DNA from: JAAOIF01 sp965217125
GTDB lineage: Bacteria; Pseudomonadota; Gammaproteobacteria; PS1; Pseudothioglobaceae
NCBI GenBank assembly: GCA_965217125.1
Contig: OZ244244.1
Coordinates: 1,798,001 to 1,862,000, forward strand
Direction of reading: 5' to 3'
DNA length: 64,000 nucleotides
A model generated the notes under the pieces. It did no database searches. It was given only the letters and a program-made list of their open reading frames with translations, and was not told the origin of the DNA. This document shows positions 52,268-60,182 of this stretch, piece by piece. A program made the translations under genes and the position numbers. How positions within the stretch are numbered: the first letter of the stretch is position 1; each line of letters opens with the position of its first letter.

Positions 52268-52778
52268 TTATTTTGCTCCAATCGAATGATTTGCCTGGGT
52301 CGGTTTTTCGCCCCGCTGCAATGTCGCTATGCCCAACAATATTTTTTATTGGGTAGTTTGATTTTAACGCTTTTATGGTTGTGTTTAGTGCTTGATATTG
52401 TTCGTTTGTATAAGCAATATTATCAGTGCCTTCAAGTTCGATGCCAATGGAAAAATCGTTGCAATCGTCCCTGCCGTTAAAATTTGATAAGCCCGCATGC
52501 CAAGCGCGTTTGTCAAAAGGCACAAATTGAATAATTGAGCCATCGCGTTTAATCAACAAATGTGCAGAAACTTCAACGCCAATCAATGTTTTAAAATAAG
52601 GATGTGCGCTAAAATCAAGTTGATTGTTAAAAAATTGCTCAATATAATTATTATTAAATTTGTTCGGCGGCAGAGAAATATTATGAATCACCAGCAACAA
52701 AACTTCGCCATCGGGGCGCTCGTTGTGATTAGCAGATGGGGATTGTTTGGCGCTACTTAATAAATGATTGTTAATCAT
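52254..52778 (-). CDS. ampD: 1,6-anhydro-N-acetylmuramyl-L-alanine amidase
   Basis: A 174-residue cytoplasmic amidase, normal length. Zinc ligands are in LLVIHNISLPP, GHSDIAAGRKTDPG (His and Asp), and SAHLLIKRDG carries a further family histidine. It releases peptide from recycled anhydro-muropeptides. Last codons overlap kdsC. Confidence 0.93.
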   Translation of the reverse strand: MINNHLLSSAKQSPSANHNERPDGEVLLLVIHNISLPPNKFNNNYIEQFFNNQLDFSAHPYFKTLIGVEVSAHLLIKRDGSIIQFVPFDKRAWHAGLSNFNGRDDCNDFSIGIELEGTDNIAYTNEQYQALNTTIKALKSNYPIKNIVGHSDIAAGRKTDPGKSFDWSKINEHN

Positions 52779-52800
52779 AGTTTACAGGCTTTATAAGGTC

Positions 52801-53667
52801 TCAATTATAGTTTAAAATTCGATTAAAGTAACGGCCTCGTAGCAACAGCCTTGAATTGTTTTTATTATCGCTAAAGCGCGAGCGTTTGTGCAACACATTA
52901 TTGCACAATAGTCCTTGCCCGCGTTGCAACAAACACTCAAAATGATAAGCGGTTTTTGATTTTAATAATCCATCTAAATGCTGCACTGCTTGCGTTATTT
53001 CAACAGAATTGAAAAACTCAATATTTTTCCTACGCTGGGTATAACGCATTGATAATGCGCTGGTTTTTTCATCTATAAAAAAGATGGGACCGACTGAAAC
53101 TGCACGCCTAAGCTTGCCATCGATTTGATGTTCAGGGATGGTCATCGCTTGTGGATGGGTAAGCGCTTTGACAATGTCTGGGTTATTTTCTCGTAGCAAT
53201 AAATACACCATTTGTGGGTCAATCCATTGATTTTCACCGCCGCTACTTGCTGGATTGACACAAAATAATGAAAACGCGCGTATCAGTTGTTGTGGCGAAT
53301 TATAGTAGCCATCGGTATGCCAGCTTAGCTTTTTATTGCTGTAAGGGATAAATTCACCTTGTTGTTTATCATCACTTTGAGTGATATGTGCCAGCCCTTG
53401 ATTTTTTATATATAGGTGTTGGTCAAAATCTTTCAGACCTAATTGCTGATTGATGGCAACAATTGCATTTGGGTAATTGTCTTGCGTTTGCAGACTGAAT
53501 AAAGCAAAGTTATTATGCTGACATAGCGACTTGATTTTATTTTTTTGTGCAGCATTAAGCGCAAAGGGATTATTTATTTCAAGCAGGCAGTTTTCAAGTT
53601 TGGTCGCACTATTAGCAAGTTTTTCATCTCGCCAATATTGGTATGCATCTGGGTTGTTTAATAACAT
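52801..53667 (-). CDS. TauD/TfdA-type Fe(II)/2-oxoglutarate dioxygenase-like protein
   Basis: A 288-residue protein. The Fe(II) site shows as WHTDGYY (HxD, about residue 116) with the distal histidine in NNVLHKRSRFSD, and the 2-oxoglutarate arginine is probably in LLLRGRYF. The substrate is unknown; TauD itself acts on taurine but similarity in this part of the family does not define it. It lies 14 bases after yidC, on the same strand. Confidence 0.78.
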   Translation of the reverse strand: MLLNNPDAYQYWRDEKLANSATKLENCLLEINNPFALNAAQKNKIKSLCQHNNFALFSLQTQDNYPNAIVAINQQLGLKDFDQHLYIKNQGLAHITQSDDKQQGEFIPYSNKKLSWHTDGYYNSPQQLIRAFSLFCVNPASSGGENQWIDPQMVYLLLRENNPDIVKALTHPQAMTIPEHQIDGKLRRAVSVGPIFFIDEKTSALSMRYTQRRKNIEFFNSVEITQAVQHLDGLLKSKTAYHFECLLQRGQGLLCNNVLHKRSRFSDNKNNSRLLLRGRYFNRILNYN

Positions 53668-53681
53668 ACGGTTGTTGGATT

Positions 53682-55289
53682 TTAGACATTAATGCGTTTA
53701 TTGATAGTCCATTGTTGAGCGATTGACAAAATGTTATTAAACACCCAATACAGCACCAAACCTGAGGGAAACCATAAAAAGAAAATGGTAAAAACAAAGG
53801 GTAATGCCAGCATAATTTTTGCTTGCATCGGGTCCGGCGGCGGTGGGTTAAGTTTTTGCTGGATAAACATTGATATACCCATAATGATTGGCAAAATATA
53901 ATAAGGGTCTCGGGTGGACAGATCGCTAAGCCACCAAAATGATGTTTGGCGCAGTTCTACCGTGTCTAACAACATCCAATAAAAAGCAATAAATACAGGG
54001 ATTTGCACCAAGATTGGCAAACAGCCTGAAGCTGGATTGACCTTTTCTTTTTTATACAACTCCATAGTTTTTTGCCCCATTTTTTTTCGGTCGTCGCCAT
54101 AAGTCTCTTTCAGTTTTGCCAATCTCGGTGAGAGTTTGCGCATGCTTGCCATTGAACGATAAGATTTCTCACTGAGTGGATAAAAAACCAATTTGATTAA
54201 TATTGTAATCAAAATAATTGAATAACCCCAACTGCCAACAAAATCGTTAATTTTATGTATTGTCCAACTCAGAGGGTCGGCCAGAATATCAAGCCAGCCG
54301 TAGTCAAGCGTATAGTGCAAACCATGGGCTACCTCTTCAATTTTGCCATATTCTTTAGGCCCGAGATAGAGCTGATTTAAAGGCAAAGTTACCTGACTGC
54401 CCGCATCAATATTTACCTGCGTATTGGCATCGGTAAGCTTGTATAAATTATTATTGGTATTGGCTGAGAAACTTTGTTGTTGATTTTGATTAGGAATCCA
54501 AGCGGCAACAAAATATTGTTGAACCATTGCTAACCAGCCGCCGATTGATTGCTGCTTTTCAAAATCATCCCAGTCCTCAAACTGGTTTTTTTGCACAGTA
54601 TTTGAGTTTTTGTCGTAGATGATACCACCACCAAAAGTTGGCATCATTATATTGGATTCATCAATGATATTACGGCTTAGACGCACATAGCTTTTAACTG
54701 CAATAGTTTGATTGCTATTGTTGTCGATTTGATAATCGATACCCACTACATAACTACCGCGTTTAAAGTGAAAGTTTTTGACTACCTTAACCCCATTTTC
54801 TTGCCAAGTAAACGGCACAACTAATGTATCTGCGCCTAATTGATAGTTTGAATTGGCAGAATTAAATACAGACAGATGTGTTGGTAGTAAGTTATTATTT
54901 GATGCCAAGCCGCTTTGTGCTTGGAAGATTTTGCCAGCGGTGTTGCTGAGTAGTTGGAATTTTTCTGCTTTGCCAGCTTCAACAGGATAACTATTTAAAA
55001 AGGCGTTTTGAATGGTGCCACCTTTGTGGCTGATTTCCAAGCTCAATAAGTCTGTTGTAATTGTGGTAAAACTTTGCTGCTCAATTAGCTGTGTTGTTGG
55101 CAGGTCAATACTTGCTTTGGTATTAACGCTGGGTATATCGGCATTTTGCGTTGTGGTGTCCAGTGTTATTGCAGTTTTGCTTATAACATCGCCATTTGCA
55201 TCGGTTATGTGGGCGACTTCCCACTTATTCCACAACAGGAAAACTGTTAAAAAGATGGCAATGGCGAGAAAGAGTTTTTGATTATTCAT
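53682..55289 (-). CDS. yidC: Membrane protein insertase YidC
   Basis: A 535-residue protein, normal length. One N-terminal anchor (LAIAIFLTVFLLW), a large periplasmic beta-domain (about 60-325) and five C-terminal helices with YPLSEKSYRSMASM and the hydrophilic-groove region. It inserts membrane proteins alone or with SecYEG. Order rpmH-rnpA-yidD-yidC is standard. Confidence 0.97.
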   Translation of the reverse strand: MNNQKLFLAIAIFLTVFLLWNKWEVAHITDANGDVISKTAITLDTTTQNADIPSVNTKASIDLPTTQLIEQQSFTTITTDLLSLEISHKGGTIQNAFLNSYPVEAGKAEKFQLLSNTAGKIFQAQSGLASNNNLLPTHLSVFNSANSNYQLGADTLVVPFTWQENGVKVVKNFHFKRGSYVVGIDYQIDNNSNQTIAVKSYVRLSRNIIDESNIMMPTFGGGIIYDKNSNTVQKNQFEDWDDFEKQQSIGGWLAMVQQYFVAAWIPNQNQQQSFSANTNNNLYKLTDANTQVNIDAGSQVTLPLNQLYLGPKEYGKIEEVAHGLHYTLDYGWLDILADPLSWTIHKINDFVGSWGYSIILITILIKLVFYPLSEKSYRSMASMRKLSPRLAKLKETYGDDRKKMGQKTMELYKKEKVNPASGCLPILVQIPVFIAFYWMLLDTVELRQTSFWWLSDLSTRDPYYILPIIMGISMFIQQKLNPPPPDPMQAKIMLALPFVFTIFFLWFPSGLVLYWVFNNILSIAQQWTINKRINV

Positions 55290-55307
55290 AAGAGGGTAGT
55301 TGGTTTT

Positions 55308-55538
55308 TTAATGGATGTGTTTTTTGGGAACGGGGTCAAAGCCGTTGCCGTTGTGCCACGGGTGGCATTTACTGATGCGTTTAACGCTCAAATTTAGTCC
55401 TTTGAAAAAGCCGAAAGTTTGCACAGCTTCAAAAGCGTATTGCGAACAAGTTGGACTAAAACGACAGTTATTGCCCAATAATGGGCTGATAAACAGTTGA
55501 TAAAATTTAATCGGAATTAGCAATAAATAGCGCATCAT
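55308..55538 (-). CDS. yidD: Membrane protein insertion efficiency factor YidD
   Basis: A 76-residue protein with the whole YidD signature: YQLFISPLLGNNCRFSPTCS, YAFEAV, and CHPWHNGNGFDPVP. Sits between rnpA and yidC. Confidence 0.95.
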   Translation of the reverse strand: MMRYLLLIPIKFYQLFISPLLGNNCRFSPTCSQYAFEAVQTFGFFKGLNLSVKRISKCHPWHNGNGFDPVPKKHIH

Positions 55539-55543
55539 AAGTT

Positions 55544-55891
55544 TTAGTGGTTGGTTATTTTTCTAAATAAGTCTAACAAGTCTTGTGCAATCGTTTTGTT
55601 ATTATCAGATTTTTCGTATTTTTTTTGTTTTGCCATGACCACAAATTCCCAATTATTTAATTCGTCTTGATGTATTCTAAACACTTCGCGCGCCATTCTT
55701 TTGTAACGATTACGCTCAACAGCCAGCTTGTGAACCTTGTTTGAGATTGCCAGCCCTAACCGTGGTTTTGTGTTTGTCTTTCTGGCAACAATTTTCCAAT
55801 ACCTGCCTTTTGTAATTTTGCCATGTTTAAAAACTGCTTGATAATCAACAGCTTTGATAATTTTTAAATTAGGCGTTAACCAGAACGGCAT
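55544..55891 (-). CDS. rnpA: Ribonuclease P protein component
   Basis: A 115-residue basic protein using the ATG at 55891; a TTG at 55915 would add eight residues. RNR-type signature AVERNRYKRMAREVFR and FVVMAKQ are present. It binds the M1 RNA and helps cut tRNA precursors. Follows rpmH. Confidence 0.93.
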   Translation of the reverse strand: MPFWLTPNLKIIKAVDYQAVFKHGKITKGRYWKIVARKTNTKPRLGLAISNKVHKLAVERNRYKRMAREVFRIHQDELNNWEFVVMAKQKKYEKSDNNKTIAQDLLDLFRKITNH

Positions 55892-55916
55892 CACTAAGTG
55901 GTTAATTAGCAACAAA

Positions 55917-56057
55917 TTAAGCAGCCAAGCGCTTACGCCCTTTCTTTCTGCGTGCGTTAATTATAGCACGACCAGATTTAGTGCTCATTCTCGATCTAAA
56001 GCCATGCGTGCGTTTGTGTTTTAAAACGCTGGGTTGAAAGGTCATTTTCTGTTTCAT
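55917..56057 (-). CDS. rpmH: 50S ribosomal protein L34
   Basis: A 46-residue protein with TFQPSVLKHKRTHGF, RSRMSTKSGR and NARRKKGRKRLAA. The ATG at 56057 gives the usual L34 length; the longer frame upstream is not real. It opens the rnpA-yidD-yidC block. dnaA, the usual divergent neighbour, is not here. Confidence 0.97.
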   Translation of the reverse strand: MKQKMTFQPSVLKHKRTHGFRSRMSTKSGRAIINARRKKGRKRLAA

Positions 56058-56165
56058 AATAAATTTTAGCCAAAAAAATCTTATAATTTTACCATAAAGC
56101 ACACAAAGTAGCGATTGCTTAGGTATGATATTTTTTTTTGGACAGCGATAGTTTATCAATTTAAT

Positions 56166-57272
56166 ATGGATTTAATTTACTGGTTATTATTACTCAAAGC
56201 GCCTGATTTAGGGATACGCACTTTTTACAAAGCGCTTAGGGTTTTTGAAACTCCAGAACAGGTATTTTTAGCCTCGGCCTCTGAGCGCAAGGCTTGCGGA
56301 TTATTTAAGCCAACGACATTGGATTATTTAGCACAAAAAGACACATCGGCAGTGCAGGCAGATTTGGATTGGGCGCAGGCACAGGACTGCCATATTCTTA
56401 GTTTAATTGACACAGATTATCCCAGCCAACTAAAAACCATTACAGACCCGCCACCAATGCTTTATGTTCGAGGCGATGCGCGTTGTTTATCCAAACCACA
56501 ATTGGCGATTGTAGGTAGTCGGAATCCAACCTCAGGCGGCGAGGGAAATGCCCAGCAGTTTGCACAATCTTTATCAAAATTAGGCTTGGTAATTACCTCA
56601 GGCATGGCGAGCGGCATTGATGCACAAGCACATATTGGCGCTTTGCAGGCTGGAGGGCAAACTATTGCTGTGTGTGGCACCGGATTAGATAGAATTTATC
56701 CTGCTAAACATAAATCTTTAGCACATCAAATTTCCACCCAGGGCGCGTTGGTGTCAGAATTTTCCATTGGCACTTCGCCAATTGCTAATAATTTCCCTAA
56801 GCGCAATCGTGTGATTAGTGGTTTGAGTCTCGGCACTCTGGTGGTTGAAGCCAGCATTAAAAGCGGCACTATGATTACCGCAAAACTAGCCGCAGAGCAA
56901 GGGCGTGAAGTGTTTGCAATTCCCAGCTCGATTCACAATCCCCTAGCCTGTGGTTGCCATCAACTAATCAAACAAGGCGCTAAGTTAGTAGAGAATATTG
57001 ATGACATTACTGATGAGCTTGCACTTGATTTTGCGCCCTTAGCAGATAAAAATATTGACACAAAAGATATAAAAGATACAAAAGATACAAAAGAGATGGA
57101 CAACACCCCCTCGCTGCTATTAAAATGCCTAAGTTATGAACCGCTAACGGTTGACGAGATGGTTGAAAAAAGTGGATTAAGCCCACAAATTGTTATCCAA
57201 GAGCTACTAACATTAGAGTTAGCAAACAAAGTTGCTACAGTTGGCGGTTCTGGTTATTTATTAACTAAGTAG
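56166..57272 (+). CDS. dprA: DNA processing protein DprA
   Basis: A 368-residue protein from ATG 56166 (MDLIYWLLLLKAPDLG); the longer frame upstream lacks homology. Rossmann core with VGSRNPTSGGE, SGMASGIDAQAH, FPKRNRVISGLS and VEASIKSGTMITA. A C-terminal winged helix begins about 308 (LLKCLSYEPLTVDEM). A short tandem repeat encodes the Asp/Lys linker between them. DprA loads RecA on incoming single-stranded DNA; with comF it suggests natural competence genes. Confidence 0.94.
   Translation: MDLIYWLLLLKAPDLGIRTFYKALRVFETPEQVFLASASERKACGLFKPTTLDYLAQKDTSAVQADLDWAQAQDCHILSLIDTDYPSQLKTITDPPPMLYVRGDARCLSKPQLAIVGSRNPTSGGEGNAQQFAQSLSKLGLVITSGMASGIDAQAHIGALQAGGQTIAVCGTGLDRIYPAKHKSLAHQISTQGALVSEFSIGTSPIANNFPKRNRVISGLSLGTLVVEASIKSGTMITAKLAAEQGREVFAIPSSIHNPLACGCHQLIKQGAKLVENIDDITDELALDFAPLADKNIDTKDIKDTKDTKEMDNTPSLLLKCLSYEPLTVDEMVEKSGLSPQIVIQELLTLELANKVATVGGSGYLLTK
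57060..57095 (+). repeat. Four 9-bp tandem units inside dprA
   Basis: Units ACAAAAGAT, ATAAAAGAT, ACAAAAGAT, ACAAAAGAG encode TKD-IKD-TKD-TKE in the linker of DprA. The unit is a multiple of three, so copy-number change keeps the frame and only alters linker length. Confidence 0.85.
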
Positions 57273-57279
57273 ATTGATT

Positions 57280-57768
57280 ATGACAAACAATATCCTTGAT
57301 GTTCTAACCTATATGTTTGATTATCTGTTTGAAGAAGCAGAGCAAGATTCATCGCATGAAATTGATGATATTACCTTAAAAGCACACCTTTCAGACGCTG
57401 GGTTTGAGGTTAATCGCATTGATAAAGCGCTAAGTTGGCTGGAAAACATTGCCGCCTTGCAAGATGACAGTATTCAGCCATTTGACAATACTTATGGCGG
57501 TATGCGTATTTACAGTAATGATGAAAAACTCAAACTCAACACAAAATCGCGCGGCTTTTTATTGTTTATGGAAAACATGGGGCAACTTGACGCTAATCAG
57601 CGCGAGATGATTATTGACCAAGTTATGTCATTGGGCGATTCTGAGGTCTCTTTAGACGATTTGAAATGGGTTACAATGATGGTGCTTGGCAATAGTAACG
57701 AGGAAGAGGTTTCAGCACAATGGCTGGAATCTATTGTATTTCTTGATGAGAATCGCACAGTGCAGTAG
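57280..57768 (+). CDS. smg: Smg/DUF494 family protein
   Basis: A 162-residue protein of the Smg family (ILDVLTYMFDYLFEE, LSDAGFEVNRIDKALSWLEN, TKSRGFLLFMENMGQLD), located after dprA as in most gammaproteobacteria. Function unknown. A start six bases upstream is also possible. Confidence 0.92.
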   Translation: MTNNILDVLTYMFDYLFEEAEQDSSHEIDDITLKAHLSDAGFEVNRIDKALSWLENIAALQDDSIQPFDNTYGGMRIYSNDEKLKLNTKSRGFLLFMENMGQLDANQREMIIDQVMSLGDSEVSLDDLKWVTMMVLGNSNEEEVSAQWLESIVFLDENRTVQ

Positions 57769-57824
57769 ATGAAATACCCGCCCAATATAAATAAACCACA
57801 TTCAGGCTGTGTAAGGAGTTGCTA

Positions 57825-60170
57825 ATGGCAAAAAACTTAGTTATTGTTGAATCCCCCGCTAAAGCCAAAACCATTGAAAATTTTTTAGGCAAAGACTATA
57901 GCGTTAAGTCAAGCATCGGCCACATTCGAGATATGCCTAAAAAAGATATGGGGGTTGATTTGAAAAACAACTTTGCCCCAACTTATGAGATAACGGCTGA
58001 TAAGAAAAAAATAGTTGCAGAACTTAGAAAATCCGTCAAAACAGCCGATAAAGTTTATCTTGCAACTGATGAAGACCGTGAGGGAGAAGCCATTGCTTGG
58101 CATTTGCTTGAAGCGCTCAATCTGCCAAAAGACACACCCAGAATTGTGTTTCATGAAATTACCAAAAACGCAATTACTAAGGCGATTGTCAAGCCTAGAA
58201 CTGTTGATTATGCCTTAGTTGATGCACAACAAGCAAGGCGTATTATCGACCGTTTGGTTGGATTTGAAATATCGCCAGTGCTATGGCGTAAGGTTTCTGG
58301 CGCTCGTTCAGCTGGCAGGGTGCAATCGCCTGTAGTGCGTTTGGTGGTCGAGCGCGAAAGAGAAATAAGCAGCCATATTGCCCAAAGCACTTTTAAGGTT
58401 AAAGCCGAATTAGTGAATAATAATGGCAAACTTATTGAAGTGAGACTGAGTGTTGATTTTGCTGATAAATCGCAGGCGCTAGAGTTTACTAATGCGTTAT
58501 TAGGCGCAAAACTAAAGGTATCTTCGATTGAGAAAAAACCCTCAAAACGCTCACCTAAGCCTCCATTTATTACTTCAACCTTGCAGCAAGAGGCATCGCA
58601 AAAATTAGGATTTTCAGTTAAACAAACCATGACTTTGGCACAAAATTTATACCGTGAAGGCGCGATTACCTATATGAGAACGGACTCATTTACCTTATCA
58701 GAAACCGCAATCCAAGCCGCTGAAAAAGTAATTAAAGCACAATACGGCAATGAGTATCACGCACCCAGACGCTATAAAACCAAAAATGCTGGCGCTCAAG
58801 AAGCACATGAGGCAATTCGCCCAACTGAGCTTGGCAAAGCAGAAATTTTTGGTTTAGAAAACCAAGCCGCTAAACTTTATACATTAATTTATAAACGCAC
58901 TTTGGCTTCACAAATGAGTGATGCCAAATTGCAAAAAACCCAAATTAAAATCAACATTTCCAATCGCGACGAGAGTTTTATTGCAAACGGCGAAGTGCTG
59001 ATATTTCCGGGTTTTTTAAGTGTTTATGATTACTTATCAGCTGATGACAAAATATTGCCAGAGTTAAAGCAAGGTGAGCAAATCTCTTTAGTAAGCTACG
59101 CCGCTAAAGAAAGTTTATCACGCGCTAAGCCACGCTATACTGAGGCTTCTTTAGTGAAAAAAATTGAAGAAATGGGCATTGGTCGCCCCTCCACTTTTGC
59201 CACTATGGTTTCTACGGTACAAGACAGAAATTATGTTAGCAAAGAAACGCGAGAAGGCTTTGAGCGTAAATATCAACTGATTGAAATTAAAGACGGGCAA
59301 ATTATTGAATCACAGCCCAGCGAAAATACTGGTGCAGAAAAAAACAAACTGTTCCCCACCAATGTGGCGTATTTACTAAATGATTTTTTGCTCAAGCATT
59401 TTAGTAACATTGTTGATTATCAATTTACTGCCAAACTTGAGAGCGATTTTGATACTATTGCCATGCAAAATGTGCCATGGCAAGGCGTGGTGGGCAATTT
59501 TTATCAGCCATTTCATACGCAAATTGAGGCTGCCGCTGATATTTCTCGCGAAGAAACGCATGGCATGCGCGAGCTTGGCACAGACCCAAAAAGTGGCAAA
59601 CCTGTCAGTGTGCGTTTTGGTCGTTATGGTGCCTTTGCACAAATTGGCGATAAAGACGATGAGGAAAAACCAACTTTTTCTTCATTGCGCGGCACACAAG
59701 ACATCGAAACTATCAAACTTGATGAAGCATTAGAACTATTTAATATGCCACGCATTGTTGGCGAAACGGATGATTTTGGCGTTATCAAAGCAAACTATGG
59801 GCGATTTGGCCCTTATATTCAATATGGCAAAAAATATGTTTCATTAAAAGAATACACACCTGAGGAAGTTACCTTAAAAACAGCCTTAGTATTAATTGCT
59901 ACTAAGGAAAAACTTGATGCTGAACGCATTATCAAAACCTTTGACGACAGCGAAATTCAAGTGCTTAACGGCCGCTTTGGCCCATATATTTGGAACGGCA
60001 AGAAAAAAGGCAAAGGACAAAAAAACATCACCATCAAAAAAATCTTTGGCACCAAAGCCCCAGCCGATTTAACCTTAGACGAATGTAGAAAAGCCATCTC
60101 TACCAATCCCAAACCAAAAACCAAACCTAAAGCCAAGACCAAGTCTAAGAAGAGGTCACTAACAAAATAG
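57825..60170 (+). CDS. topA: DNA topoisomerase I, without C-terminal zinc fingers
   Basis: A 781-residue type IA topoisomerase. The ATG at 57825 has AAGGAG 8 bases upstream. Toprim domain KNLVIVESPAKAKTIE and ATDEDREGEAIAWH; catalytic tyrosine in ITYMRTDSF (about residue 284). Two repeated C-terminal modules (RFGPYIQYGKKYVSL and RFGPYIWNGKKK) and a Lys-rich tail follow. The three tetra-cysteine zinc fingers of E. coli TopA are absent. It relaxes negative supercoils. Confidence 0.96.
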   Translation: MAKNLVIVESPAKAKTIENFLGKDYSVKSSIGHIRDMPKKDMGVDLKNNFAPTYEITADKKKIVAELRKSVKTADKVYLATDEDREGEAIAWHLLEALNLPKDTPRIVFHEITKNAITKAIVKPRTVDYALVDAQQARRIIDRLVGFEISPVLWRKVSGARSAGRVQSPVVRLVVEREREISSHIAQSTFKVKAELVNNNGKLIEVRLSVDFADKSQALEFTNALLGAKLKVSSIEKKPSKRSPKPPFITSTLQQEASQKLGFSVKQTMTLAQNLYREGAITYMRTDSFTLSETAIQAAEKVIKAQYGNEYHAPRRYKTKNAGAQEAHEAIRPTELGKAEIFGLENQAAKLYTLIYKRTLASQMSDAKLQKTQIKINISNRDESFIANGEVLIFPGFLSVYDYLSADDKILPELKQGEQISLVSYAAKESLSRAKPRYTEASLVKKIEEMGIGRPSTFATMVSTVQDRNYVSKETREGFERKYQLIEIKDGQIIESQPSENTGAEKNKLFPTNVAYLLNDFLLKHFSNIVDYQFTAKLESDFDTIAMQNVPWQGVVGNFYQPFHTQIEAAADISREETHGMRELGTDPKSGKPVSVRFGRYGAFAQIGDKDDEEKPTFSSLRGTQDIETIKLDEALELFNMPRIVGETDDFGVIKANYGRFGPYIQYGKKYVSLKEYTPEEVTLKTALVLIATKEKLDAERIIKTFDDSEIQVLNGRFGPYIWNGKKKGKGQKNITIKKIFGTKAPADLTLDECRKAISTNPKPKTKPKAKTKSKKRSLTK

Positions 60171-60182
60171 GAATATACGGGT

